A stretch of 64,000 nt of DNA, taken from Lycocorax pyrrhopterus obiensis. Taxonomy: Eukaryota > Chordata > Aves > Passeriformes > Paradisaeidae. The notes below the pieces were generated by a model. It searched no databases and was not told where the DNA came from. It saw only the letters and a list, made by a program, of their open reading frames with translations. The position numbers and the translations under genes are program-made. The stretch is from assembly GCA_014706295.1 (NCBI GenBank), contig JACSVZ010000013.1, forward strand, positions 89,231-153,230, read 5' to 3'. Shown here in pieces: positions 39,353-50,485 of this stretch (positions within the stretch are counted from its first letter, which is position 1; every line of letters begins with the position of its first letter).

Positions 39353-40186
39353 GAGGGGCATATGCACCATTATTTCTTACAGGGACACTGCGTAACCCAG
39401 ACTAGCTGGCTTTGAAGTTTTGTTTGAAAAGGGCAGGACTACTGCCATATTGTCTTCACTAGAGCTGTCTGATCATTTTCTGACATAGCGAAGATTAACA
39501 GCACATTTTCCTGTCTTCCAGACCCAAGTCTTTAAATCAAGAGATCTTGGGGTCCTCAGTTTCCAACAAATCCAGACTGAAGTGACAGCTACCACAAAGC
39601 CCCAAGTTCCAGTAGATGTCAAATATGTGGGACTGACAGATTGACCCTTATTTATGTCAAGGGGGATCTTGTCAGTGTTATTAGTAGATGCTATTATCAT
39701 TCTGTTTTCTGGGCAACTGCTTTTGGTTTCCAGCCATAAAAAGCTTCTAATTGATTTTGGTGCCACCTTCGGATCAATAAAAATGAGGCAGCTTTTACAG
39801 TGAAGCGTTTGCTGATGGTGAGTTTGCATGCAGTGCATACACAGAATATTCGTGGCACAGTGACTATGGTGTTTTTGCAGGGCTATTTTACAGACCTCAC
39901 CCTTTCGAGGCAGGACTACAGATACATGGATTATTTCAGCTTAAAATCTTGCTGCGGAAAAAAGCTTGTCAAAATTAGCGTTCTTTAGAACAAATACTTC
40001 TGGTTTCGTAGATGTCTTAATGTGAAACATTCAAGGTCTGCTTGGGATTTTTTTTTGTCTTGTGTTTGCAATATGGATGTTCACAGTAATAGAATTAAAT
40101 ATCAATGTATGCTATAAATTTTGGAATGGTAGGATGTATAAGCACCTATATTTATGATGATAATTATCTTATATCCAATTCCATAG

Positions 40187-40271
40187 GAACAAGACCATTT
40201 TGTTTTACTTCAACATTCTGAAATGTGCCAGCCCCGTAGTGTTAATAAACCTACAGTGCCCTACAACACAG
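40187..40271 (+). CDS. SLC44A5: SLC44A5 exon 5
   Basis: 85 nt. Completes Lys82 and encodes [16 protein letters not shown] and [12 protein letters not shown] (residues 83-110). N83-K-T is a glycosylation sequon. KTILFYFN and LQCPTTQ favour CTL5 over other paralogues. Donor GTGAGC at 40272, phase 0. Confidence 0.95.
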
Positions 40272-42723
40272 GTGAGCGAAAATGTAGAGATAAAATATTT
40301 TCCCTGCACCCTAGTCGTGGTGCTTAAAAACAAGACATATATTTGTTTGGATTTAAAAATTGTTGTTCGTGTCCTTCAAAATATAACATGATTGTTTTAT
40401 AGATGACTTGTAGCACACACTCTGTGTAGCCTGTGATGGTCAGAAAAATGAAATGGAAATGCACAAGATTGTGTATTTTGGTTAAGAGCAGACAAAAAAA
40501 GTCTGCTGACTTGAGCACAGCAATTTGTTACTTAGGAATTCATCTCAGGCAACTATCCGGTAGTATTCAGTGCATGCAGAAAATATTGATTGATACCTAG
40601 GATTTTCAAAGCTAGACATGTTCAAGAAACTGCATAGTGCCAGTGACAGGAGTATCTGGGTGTGGTTACAGCCTATAGCACTTTCAAAAGCGAAGATTTT
40701 GAAAGCTTCTTCTTGCCTTATGTCACAATTTGTACTCCCGTTCTTGTGCCGTGACTCCTCATGAAGTTGTGAAATAAACCCAGTCACTGTATTTGTGTGG
40801 GTTAAAATTAACCTCCTGATCTTTCTTACAAGACCATTTTCCTGACCATAAAACATGGAAATCTCCAACAAGAAAGAGCAAGAACCCTCTTAACACTGGC
40901 TAGTTGCTGTCAGAATGAAAACTTCCTCCATCGGCTGCAGGTTTGCTTCAGGAACCTGTCCACATGCAGACACTGACACTCCTACGCTGCAGTCTTTAGA
41001 CTCTCTTACTAGAACAATTCAGTCTGTTCAGAAATAGGAGGTCATTGTGTGGGATTTTACTGGTGCTGTGACCAAGTTGGCGACGGCCATGAATCAAATA
41101 GAGTGAAATACTTGTTGAAGAAGAGTTTTTGGGAGCAGAGTAATTATTTTGTTCATTTTCAAATATGCAACAACTCCAAAACTAAGAATGTTTTTGAACG
41201 CTGTTTGTCACTGTGGATTGTTAAATTTCTGGTCTTTTTGGAAAATGCTGAAGAAATGTTTGTTTGATAATTCCTCTTTTGAACTGCAAACAGGGTCCTT
41301 CATACTTGTCCTATCCATATAAATAGCAGGAGAAAAAAACCCCAAGAACTAACATGAGAAGAGCTTCAGTTCTTGCATAAGTCTGGATTTGAAAACTGTT
41401 ATTACAGTCCATTGGATCCATAGACAGCACATTTCACTGCCTGTTTCACAGATGGCAAACAGTTTATAGTAAAGTGTGTACTTTAACGTTAGTCACCTGT
41501 TGCCCCGGCAAGGACAACACTCTTCTTTCTTTGTTCCTTGGCCTGCGGGTAGTCCGTAGGACTGAAATACTCATCTAGAAAGACCCTCTTGCAGCATCTG
41601 CCCTGTACTAAGGATTAGTACAAGATCTTTTCCCAAAATTCTTTTAGGTGAATTACATGTGGCGGAATGCTCTTGCCGTGAAAGACCATTTTGTGCATGA
41701 TGTCTCTCTGGTACTTGCAGAGATCATAGATTTAATCTGGGGGTTCTAGGTCCTACAGAGAGAAGAGAGCTTTGCAAAGGGTGTTTGGATAGCACAGCTT
41801 TGGAAACAAACTGCCTTCTAAAAAAGGCTGAAACTTGCTGTAAAGATGGGATTCAAACCATCTCACAGTCTTAATGCTGAGGAGTCAGAATGTCTGTCCA
41901 CTTGTGTGATTACAGTGACCAGCAGAGCCTTCAGAGTCTGTTTATCGGGGCAGCCACTTTTCCATATCCTAAATCTAAATCACAACTTCTCAGTGGATGC
42001 ATTCAATAAACCCCAGTCCTCACCTGATTTCTCACAGAAATCCAGCTTATAATGGCTGTACCTTGAGTTGTGGGAACTTCATTCTTGACATGTGCATCCC
42101 CTGGCTTTGTGACTAGGGGAGATCCATTCTTAGTCAGCAGTTAAAAGTCACTTTTGAGTGACTTACACCTAACTTGACTTGACAATATTTGTAGAGATGT
42201 ATTTGACTGAAGGAGTTGTGTAGAAGGTTGAAACAACATTACCTGAGACTTTTGATTTTAGTGAGACTTTCTTTAAATAAAGTTCTCCTTACACATGTAA
42301 TAGAAAGGAATTGCATGTATCCTGTGAAAGTAGCTGTCACACCACCTTGCTCATATACACTACTGCTGATAGATGTAGAGGAGGACCTGACAGGTTTTTT
42401 CTTGCTGTCCAAAAAAATAAATAATACTCTTTTCAACAGACTGAAAGCTCTTCTTATCTACCAGAATGTGTAGAACCTAAGAAGATACAGAGAGGGGCTT
42501 GATACGCCAAATGTGAGGAGAACACACTTGGAAAGTGTTTTCTATCAAAGAATTCCAGAAGTATTCATTTAGGGTATCAAAAGGACAACGTATGTCCCTT
42601 TTTAAATCCTGCAGTAAACATTACTGAAGGCAGTGGCATTTTCCTTGCTTTTTCATTGCACCAACTTTCCTTACCCTTCTCTACCCAGAGTGTATCTTTA
42701 CTTACTTTTTTTCTTTCTTGCAG
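40272..42723 (+). other. SLC44A5 intron 5
   Basis: 2,452 nt with no interspersed repeat recognised. It contains the left arm (41720-41755) of a perfect inverted repeat whose partner is in intron 7. Confidence 0.85.
41720..41755 (+). repeat. 36-bp inverted repeat, left arm
   Basis: Begins GAGATCATAGATTTAATCTG. Its exact reverse complement is at 45050-45085. Confidence 0.95.
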
Positions 42724-42852
42724 CTTTGTGTCTCAAAGTGCCCAGACAGGTTTGCAACCTACATTGATGTTCAGGCTTCCTACAGATATAGACCAGATCA
42801 GTGGAATTACTTCAGGCAGTTCTGCAAACCTGGTTTTAACAATCCTCGCAAG
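42724..42852 (+). CDS. SLC44A5: SLC44A5 exon 6
   Basis: 129 nt, 43 whole codons (residues 111-153). Encodes LCVSKCPDRFATYIDVQ and ends WNYFRQFCKPGFNNPRK. Part of the Cys-rich extracellular loop (C112, C116, C144). Acceptor TTCTTTCTTGCAG is strong; donor GTGTGT. Confidence 0.95.
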
Positions 42853-43621
42853 GTGTGTATGTATCAGTAGATGATAAAGTACATTTTTTCTTCAAGCAGT
42901 ATGTAATATGCATGATTTTACTGAGCTGCATCAAAGATTTGAATTATTCTGATTTCAGCATATAAGGAGATGTCCCATTTATGGGATTTGACAGTTGTTC
43001 AATCCGGGGTGAAGGTCTAAAGCCCCCACTCTTCAAATGATTGCTGTTTGCTTAAAAGACTATCTGCAGCTACTTGTGTGGTTGCATTACTGTGGCAAGC
43101 AGTATCCTTTAGTACTTAGGTACCCCACAGCAGTAGAGTGGAGTGTCTCAAACCAATTCTTAAGGCTCCTAAGTCATCTATACCTACTTAGAAAGTTAGC
43201 TAAGAAAATTAATCTATCCTTCATGTAATTGATTTTGCATTCAAATGTACTGCATTACTTCTCCCTTCTTTAAAATGCCTTGCAATTCAGCTATATTAAT
43301 TGGGTTAAATTCTTACTTTTCTTTAAGAGAAAAGGTGAAGGGCAGGCAAGGAACAATTGCCCAGTCGGTTCTGACTTAGATGCTGATCCAAAGGTCTTTT
43401 CTTTTTTGTCACTAGAAAAGAAAAGAAGAATAGTCTTTTCCCAAATCACAATGATAATTTGGATTCTCACTTAGATATAACTGTGTCTTGCAGCTCCACC
43501 AGTGAAATTTGGGGAGGAGGCTACAAAGCCCAGTTTGGGGCATTCCCTCAGACTGGATGAGAAACAAAAAACAGTAGTTACACTGCTATGTATTCAGTAT
43601 TCCTATTTTTCCCCTTTTTAG

Positions 43622-43682
43622 TCTGTTGCTCAAGTCCTACGTGATGAAGATTGTCCTTCGATGATCATTCCAAGCAGGCCTT
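43622..43682 (+). CDS. SLC44A5: SLC44A5 exon 7
   Basis: 61 nt, residues 154-173 plus one base: SVAQVLRDEDCPSMIIPSRP. Continues the first extracellular loop (C164). Donor GTGAGT at 43683. Confidence 0.94.
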
Positions 43683-44619
43683 GTGAGTGGTTCTACTTCT
43701 TACACACATCTTAGCGATTGTGAGCATTCATATTAAAGCACAACTCCAGTCTGAAATGTGTTTTGTGGCAACATCGCTAGGAGCTGTCTGTTATCTGACA
43801 TTGACATCCATTCAATTTTAAAGTATAAATCAATTCAATTTGAATGTATAAATATTTATTAATATTTTTTCTAACAGTCATCTGGGAACATTCAGCGTGT
43901 GATCAGGTCAAGCTGAGCTCTTTCTTGCTCTTGAATCATCACTGATAGCAAAAGCTCTTCAGCTCAAATTGTGCCTTCCAAAATGAGAACAAGCAATGCC
44001 ATTGGCATAAAGAAAATGCTACAAATGTTGGAAGGATAATATGGCCAGCTGTTGAAGTTCAAATGGTACTTCAGCTCAGTTACAATGCAGCTCTCTTTCC
44101 AGTGCAATGCTGGCTACGCAGGGCATACAGAGGAATTAAGGGGCCAAAAATGTCACTGTGGTCAGCAAGTGTTTCTGAGTAGATAACCACTGATCTCAGA
44201 GGTCATCTCAGCTGCACAAGTGTAGTACTGACACAGAATCTTACGGAAATAAGAAATTGCTGTTTATTTTTGCCATGCTTTAAAGTAAGGATCATGTAAA
44301 CCAGGAACATGTCATTAAAAGGAGAAAATATGAATTAAATTTTTAAAACAGAGTACGAATTTGTATGAAAACTGAAGTACTGACCCTAAAGACATAGAAT
44401 AATTTGCAAAGAAGCTCTTACATTCTTTTAGGCTACATCAAGGGGCAAAGATTACAGAGGGAGGAAAAGATATATTGTGTTGCTTAATCATTTAGTCAGA
44501 ATAATTTCTGGGGGAGATACACCAGATTGAGTATTGAACCCTGGCATCAGTGTTTATTGGAATCTGATAAGGAAAGCACTAAATGGTTGTATGAAGTACA
44601 GCTGTGAAGGAGGACTCAC

Positions 44620-44947
44620 CTGCTCTTCTCTTTGGAATGAAACCAAGGATGTTTTGCGGCAAAGAACAGGGCAGCATAAATGAGTATGCAAACATCTCTC
44701 CTTTTCCCACTTTTTTATAATCTCTTTCTCCCTCTGTCTAACCAGTAGTTTCTTTCTTTTTTCCATTGCTTCGTCTCCAAGAATATCTAGTGATAGTGGC
44801 TGGTACTGAAGCTCATCTGGCATATAAGGAAACCGACATTTGCTGTCATGTATTGTTTTGGGTGCTAGTATGATTTGTGACCAGGGAAGTTGAATCTGTC
44901 CCTGGGGGCTGGTCTGATTATTACCATAAAATGGCATATTTGAGAAG
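44620..44947 (-). other. Candidate minus-strand exon, unrecognised
   Basis: A minus frame (open over 44997-44554) reads through a hydrophilic stretch with CRFPYMPDELQYQPLSLDIL and a Lys/Glu/Arg-rich run. It ends in CAG followed by GTGAGT (44619-44614), a consensus donor, and is preceded by CTGCAG at 44953-44948, a weak acceptor. I do not recognise the product. The charged run is antisense to a pyrimidine-rich tract, which alone can produce Lys/Glu codons, so this may be chance. Confidence 0.2.
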
Positions 44948-45049
44948 CTGCAGTTTTTATAAGCTGCCCAGATACTGACAGAGAGTAAGTTCCACATTTA
45001 TTACAAATTCTTAAACGCCTACATATAGTACTGTTGTTATTTGGTCCCC

Positions 45050-45085
45050 TAGGACCTAGAACCCCCAGATTAAATCTATGATCTC
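45050..45085 (-). repeat. 36-bp inverted repeat, right arm
   Basis: Exact reverse complement of 41720-41755; flanks on both sides do not match. Confidence 0.95.
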
Positions 45086-45302
45086 ACCCTGCCTGAGCTT
45101 AGACAAAAATACCCCAGAGCATAGAAACCATAATCTTGAATGTAATGGCTCTTCCAAGATCTGTCAAAGTCAACATATTGTTAGATAAGCAGTTGAAAAA
45201 CAATTGACTGTGAATCTGGAATTATTTAAATATGTTACAAAACACACGTGGTAAAAGCGTGTGAAATGTAATACGCAGGCTTTGTTTTGATATTTTGAAT
45301 AG

Positions 45303-45426
45303 TTCTGAAGAGATGCTTCCCAGACTTCTCCACGAAGAATGGTGTGTTGACCGTGGCAAATCAGACTACATTCAAAGATGGAAGAGGGAAAACGAGAAAT
45401 GTAACTGATCTCAGGGAAGCTGCAAA
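45303..45426 (+). CDS. SLC44A5: SLC44A5 exon 8
   Basis: 124 nt. Completes Phe174 and encodes [20 protein letters not shown] and onward to residue 214. [10 protein letters not shown] is the most CTL5-specific word I see. Sequons N193-Q-T and N206-V-T. The donor must be GTAGGT at 45427; one codon later the intron gives an in-frame TAG. Confidence 0.95.
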
Positions 45427-46315
45427 GTAGGTTTTACCCTTCTTCAGTGTTTATTGAATTCTGAGATTGTGCAATAATTTAGTAATGGAAAAATAATCAG
45501 AATCTGTTGTAGCAAATGACTGAGGGTACCCAGGCAAGACTTGGTAGTAAATGGTCTCTCTGTGCCTGAGCACTTCCAACGTTCCATCAAGGAAATCCAG
45601 CACTGTGGTATGCAGAAAGAAGCCAAAAGTGCAAAAAGTTTTAGTCTGATTGTCTCAATCATTTGTTGAAACGATTCTTGTTTTTCCTAGCAAAAATTAA
45701 TTTTGCTAGGAGGGTTAAATGAGGTTCAAGATGCAATCCTCATGCTGCAGGACTCAGGCCAGCCATTAATGGCCTTGGCTGTCCTGTTATGTGATGACCT
45801 TTCCGCTCCCATGGGCTGGCCTAGTACTTTGGGCATCTCACCTCATCAGAGTGCTCCTGCTTTTGGTAAAAAGTAATGTATTGGGCTATTCTTCAGAAAA
45901 CAATTATATGGGCAAGCACTCTGCAGGATAGGAAAACAGTTCCATGAAGTTCCTTCACTGATCTATTTTCTGATTCTGTGCTGTTAGCAGTTCTAGAGTC
46001 ACAAATGTTTGTCCCTTGGTACATTGCAGATATTGATATTATACACTTGTCTTGTGACATAATAAGCAATTCTGACAATAAAGCCTTTTTAATAAATTTT
46101 TTTTCAAGACTTGTAGAGACATTCTTAGGCAGTTTTTTTCTTTGCTGTAACTGTGATTGATGTTGGCTCAGTGACAGAACTGGAGCTGAAAAATTGTAAT
46201 ATACTCTTATCGCTACCAAAGATATTTCAGATTCTTTCACTGATCCAATTTGTTGTTTAAATAAATTCTCTTTTTCTACCTGAAGCAACCTTTTCTTTGG
46301 TTTGTCTTTTCTCAG

Positions 46316-46399
46316 TGGCATCAATAATGTCCTGGATGCAAGATCAGTTGGAATGAAAATTTTTGAAGACTATGCCATTTCTTGGTATTGGATTTTAAT
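46316..46399 (+). CDS. SLC44A5: SLC44A5 exon 9
   Basis: 84 nt, residues 215-243. [20 protein letters not shown] ends the loop and SWYWILI begins TM2. Strong polypyrimidine acceptor; donor GTAAGG at 46400. Confidence 0.95.
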
Positions 46400-49038
46400 G
46401 TAAGGGGTTTTTTTGATATTTTTAGTGTTTCCAAAGTCGTTTTGGAGTGTGCAGGGAATAAAAAAATAGATCATGTATGTGTTTGGTACAAATCCTACTT
46501 TAAAACTCAAGGAGCAACTGTAATTTCCTTTCATTGCGTGATAATAAGGTTGTTATGGTTCTGTGCGTGAGGTAAGGATAGTACAGCATACATACATGGA
46601 GTGTCAGTTGATCTGGAATAGCTTTTTAATGTCCTGCCAGACAGAAAATTAGGAGGTGCTGTGTTCTGTTGCAGAGCCCCTGTGTGTGGTAATTCCAAAA
46701 CTGAAAAATCTTAAGCCAGTTGCAGTGTCACTAGTATATATATATAAAACAGATAGTTTCTAAATTTGTGCAAGAAATATACAGTTAAATTCATTATAAT
46801 CCCTGAGTCCAATATAAATCCACAAATCCAATGCAGCAGGCAAAGCAACATCAAGAACTAAAATTATTGAACAATATAAACTTTATCTTGCAATTAATAT
46901 TCATTAATCACCAATTAATTAAAATGCAGTACTGAAACAGAAGAAGTAGCTACTGAAGCAAATATGTAAGTATTTGTGAATTCCTAGCCCATTAATATTG
47001 GTTTTAATGGATCAGAGTGTTGATCTGTTTAAACAGGAGCAGAAGTCGTCTCCAGGTGAGAACCTGTAACATGCAAGTGTTAAGCATACATTAGTCAATC
47101 CTGAATGCAAATCCACAACAATTAATATATACTTTAGATAATAATTTGGAGAGTCAGTCAGTTCAGAAACACAAGTTGTCAGCTTTTAAAGGTGTTCAGT
47201 CACTGATGGAAAGACAGCTTTCTCATAGTGTGATACTCTGCTCACAATATTTAGTGGCAGGAGACTCACAGATACTCAGCAAGCTTGGGTCTCTCTGTCT
47301 CTTACTGAAACCAGGCTTATGGTACAGATTCTTTCAAAGGAGATACTGCTGAACACATAGGACAGAGAACTGACATTTTTTTGAACAGAAATTCTAAATA
47401 TTGAAGCAAGTTTCCACATTTCAAATATTATATTTTTTTGTAAGGAAGCGTTGCTGCTTTAAAGTAGTTGGATAGAATTTTATTCTCACTTTTCAGCAAA
47501 TGATAGCATAGATCAAATTATTTCTGGACAAATATATTTAAGTTCCAGAGTTTGGGTGATGACAGTGAAGGCTTAACAGTGAAGAGAAGCTGGATTAAAA
47601 TTTAAATATGGAATTGCTGTAGACTTTTTAGCATACCCCAAAAGAACTACGGCTTCAAGCCTCAGTTTAAGGGAACTAGTCTGTTGAAGACAGTTGCTAC
47701 TGTCTACTCAGTTTTGGTGTTACTAGGACTCACGTATAGCTGAAGATAACTTTAGGTAAAGGTAATTTACTGCTTTCAAGATGGAGCTCTAAAACAACAA
47801 CTTTTCTTGAGGAATACATCCTGAGTTTCAGTAAGTCATTCAGACAGGGAAAGTACATCAGATTAGGAAGCCTTTGAAGGGGTAGGACTTCAGGCAAGCT
47901 TACAAAGGTTTAACTAAATAAGCTGATGTTATTTTTTTATTGTCCTTCTGCACATCTAGCTTAGTTTGCCCAAAACATCTGCTTTTGATTTTTTATGATC
48001 AGGATGTCCCATTTTTTAGCTTTGGTTATTGGCTAAATAAGCTGGGAACATTCAGAAGAAAAGTTACTGAACACAGGCAAGAAGGGGGTTTAAATTTTTA
48101 TGAGTCTGTACTAATAAAAAATTCTGATGTAACACCGACTAAAAATAATGAGACATTAAATGTTCTTTGAAGCACCTGAGCTGGATATTTGTTTGATGGG
48201 ATTAATATTCATACTGCTTTATTCATAATGGTTTAGAAAGCCTCGTGGAGTAAAAAAGCCTTTTGCAATAGTTTTTCCTTTCTGACTTGCTTTCTAGGAG
48301 TGAAATGAAAACAAATATATTATTATATATTATTATATTATATTATATTATATTATACTATATTATATTATATTATATTATATTTATTATATCTTGATGA
48401 AGAGAAGGCACTGTAGACGTCTTTCCTAGGGGCTGCATAGAAAGGCTTTTAACAGTTTCTTTCCATGCATCATAGTGCCCTGATCATTTCCTCTTCTGAT
48501 TAGTAGAAGCGGTGATGAGTAGAAACTATGTCCTACTAACCTCCTGATGGTTTTCCTCCTAAATTTAATTCTTTTTTTTTTCTAGGAAGCTCCTAGAATG
48601 TTGTTTACTAACATTGTTTCTTTGCAAGCAGGGATTTTCAGTGGAGGACTTAAACCAGCAACTTCCCCACACATAGGTATTCCTCCAATTTAACTTTCTG
48701 TACTGTAGATTAGACCATGGCCTGAAAAAGACAGTGAGTTTTTCAGATGGTGTAAGGGACAAAAAAAGGCATTATATTAATCCCATTCAACCAGCCTGAG
48801 AACCTAGTGCATATAAACATTACAGGCTCTGTGCTGTGAGATCATCATATATAAGCTGTTTGTAATGGCAGATAATAGCCATGAGAATGTATTTCATAAA
48901 GAAGATTTTGAAATACATTTTTACAAATCATTCTCTTATGTAAGATGAAATGACTCTCATTTGGAGTAACAGGAATGCAAGCAAGTGAATAGATTCTCAC
49001 ACTTGTTTTCCCTGTGTTTCTGTTTCTTCACTTTCTAG
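46400..49038 (+). other. SLC44A5 intron 9
   Basis: 2,639 nt, AT-rich, with a TATATATA patch at about 46735-46746 and the ATATT microsatellite at 48315-48392. Nothing else recognised. Confidence 0.85.
48315..48392 (+). repeat. (ATATT)n microsatellite
   Basis: About 78 bases of TATTA/ATATT units, nearly perfect pentamers in the middle with one C interruption (TATACTATATT) and irregular ends. Confidence 0.95.
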
Positions 49039-49151
49039 TGGGCTGTTCATTGCAATGATGCTGAGTCTGCTCTTCCTTGTGTTATTGAGGTTCACAGCTG
49101 GGGTTCTCTTCTGGATTTTCATCTTTGGTGTGATCGGAATTATAGGTTATG
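49039..49151 (+). CDS. SLC44A5: SLC44A5 exon 10 (TM2-TM3)
   Basis: 113 nt, residues 243-280 plus one base. [18 protein letters not shown] completes TM2, and [19 protein letters not shown] is TM3. Donor GTAGGT at 49152. Confidence 0.95.
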
Positions 49152-49579
49152 GTAGGTGTAATTTTCTAGCCTCTGAGACTATTTTTTCTTATTGCTTAAA
49201 TTTGGGCAAGGAAAATCTATAGTTACTTCAATTAAATGGTACAATTGGGTAAATTAATGCCTAGTTTTAGACACAGTTAAGTGAGAAGGACATAAATGGC
49301 GCCAAATATAGTAAGAATCCAGCTGTGCTGATACTTAGCAGCGGATGTAGTAACCTGCATTATCTATGCACAGTATGCTTAGTCTGTAATCACTTGTACT
49401 GATATTTTTTTCTCATATATGTGATATCATGACTGACTAGTCTCATAGTGATGCATTTTTGGGTTTTGCTTACCTGACAGGCTTATACAAAAGCAAAATA
49501 TTTGGCTTGTAAGATTTTTTTAAAATTTGTCTTTGCATTCTTCAGACACACTCCTATTATATTGATTGTTTTTTAAAAG

Positions 49580-49711
49580 GCATCTGGCATTGTTACTGGG
49601 AATATGATCATCTTAAAGGAATACCTGGATCTGACCTCACTGTTTATGATATTGGATTCCAGACAGACTTCAAAGTGTACCTGCAACTGAGGCAAACATG
49701 GTTAGCATTTA
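49580..49711 (+). CDS. SLC44A5: SLC44A5 exon 11
   Basis: 132 nt, residues 281-324 plus one base. IWHCYWEYDHLKGIPGSDLT and YDIGFQTDFKVYLQLRQTWL form the connecting segment leading into TM4. The acceptor TTTTTTAAAAG is purine-rich at its end and weak. Donor GTAAGT. Confidence 0.94.
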
Positions 49712-50130
49712 GTAAGTGCTCTTTAAATTTGATATCTGTTAATGGATATTCAGGAAAATCAGTCAGTGTCTTGATACACTTTCTGCCTTGGCAAATCTCC
49801 TCCTCCTACACGTTGCTCAGAGAAGAAAGCAGAATTCCCTTCCTTTGTATTGTGTGAAAATGTGCTTTTTTCAAGGAGACTACTATGTTTGTAAAGGGAG
49901 ATAATGCAATCACACTAATGGTAAGAGTGAAAAAATCTTTCGTTATTAGGATTCTACTTCCTGTGTGTTCAGTCTTCATCATGGGGAAAGCAGAAGGTGA
50001 TAATTAAGTTAGTCATGATGAAGTTGCATAAGGAAGGGTATTTGTCTCTCAGGTTATTTTTCCTCCCTCTTTGAGAGCCCCAGAAATGACATTAATAAGT
50101 CGCATTAATAACTGCACTTCCTTGTATCTT

Positions 50131-50485
50131 AGAACCATAAAATATGCTGAGTTGGAAGGGGCCCTTTAGGATCATCAAGTCCAGTTCCTAGCACAGGTGT
50201 CCTGCACAGGACACCCCAACAATCCCACCTTGTGCCTGAGAGTATTGTCCAAACGTTCCTTGAGCTCCGGCAGCCTTGGGGCCATGATCACTGCCCTGGG
50301 GAGCCTGTTCAGTGCCTGACTCTGGGGAAAGAACTTTTTCCTGATCTCCCACCTAAACCCCCCCTGACCCAGCTCCAGCTGTTCCCTCAAGTCCTGTCAC
50401 TGGTCATGAGAATGAAGAGATCAGTACCTGCCCCTCTACTTCCCCTTGTGAGGATATTGAAGACCACAGTGAGGTCTCCCGTCAG
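50131..50485 (-). mobile_element. CR1-type LINE 3' fragment, intron 11
   Basis: Reverse complement of the same subfamily as at 20.3 kb: AAAATATGCTGAGTTGGAAG at the 3' end, GGGGAGCCTGTTCAGTGCC and CTGACCCAGCTCCAGCTGTT further in. Confidence 0.88.

Larger units (their letters stand above)
36272..40186 (+). other. SLC44A5 intron 4
   Basis: 3,915 nt containing a 12-bp hairpin at 36793-36818 and a minus-strand CR1 at 38.9-39.35 kb. Minus frames at 38064-38246 and 39473-39838 are open but unrecognised. Confidence 0.85.
43683..45302 (+). other. SLC44A5 intron 7
   Basis: 1,620 nt holding the minus-strand frame at 44554-44997 and the right arm of the 36-bp inverted repeat. No dispersed repeat recognised. 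Confidence 0.85.

Noticed and set aside
39473..39838. Minus frame of 121 codons in intron 4
   Set aside because: No family resemblance and no clear flanking splice signals.
41740..41755. tRNA B-box-like GGTTCTAGGTCC in the 36-bp repeat
   Set aside because: It has an extra base relative to the consensus, no A box at the right distance and no cloverleaf.
45893..46324. Minus frame of 143 codons rich in Lys/Gln/Glu at its start
   Set aside because: It is antisense to the polypyrimidine tract and start of SLC44A5 exon 9, which explains the charged residues.
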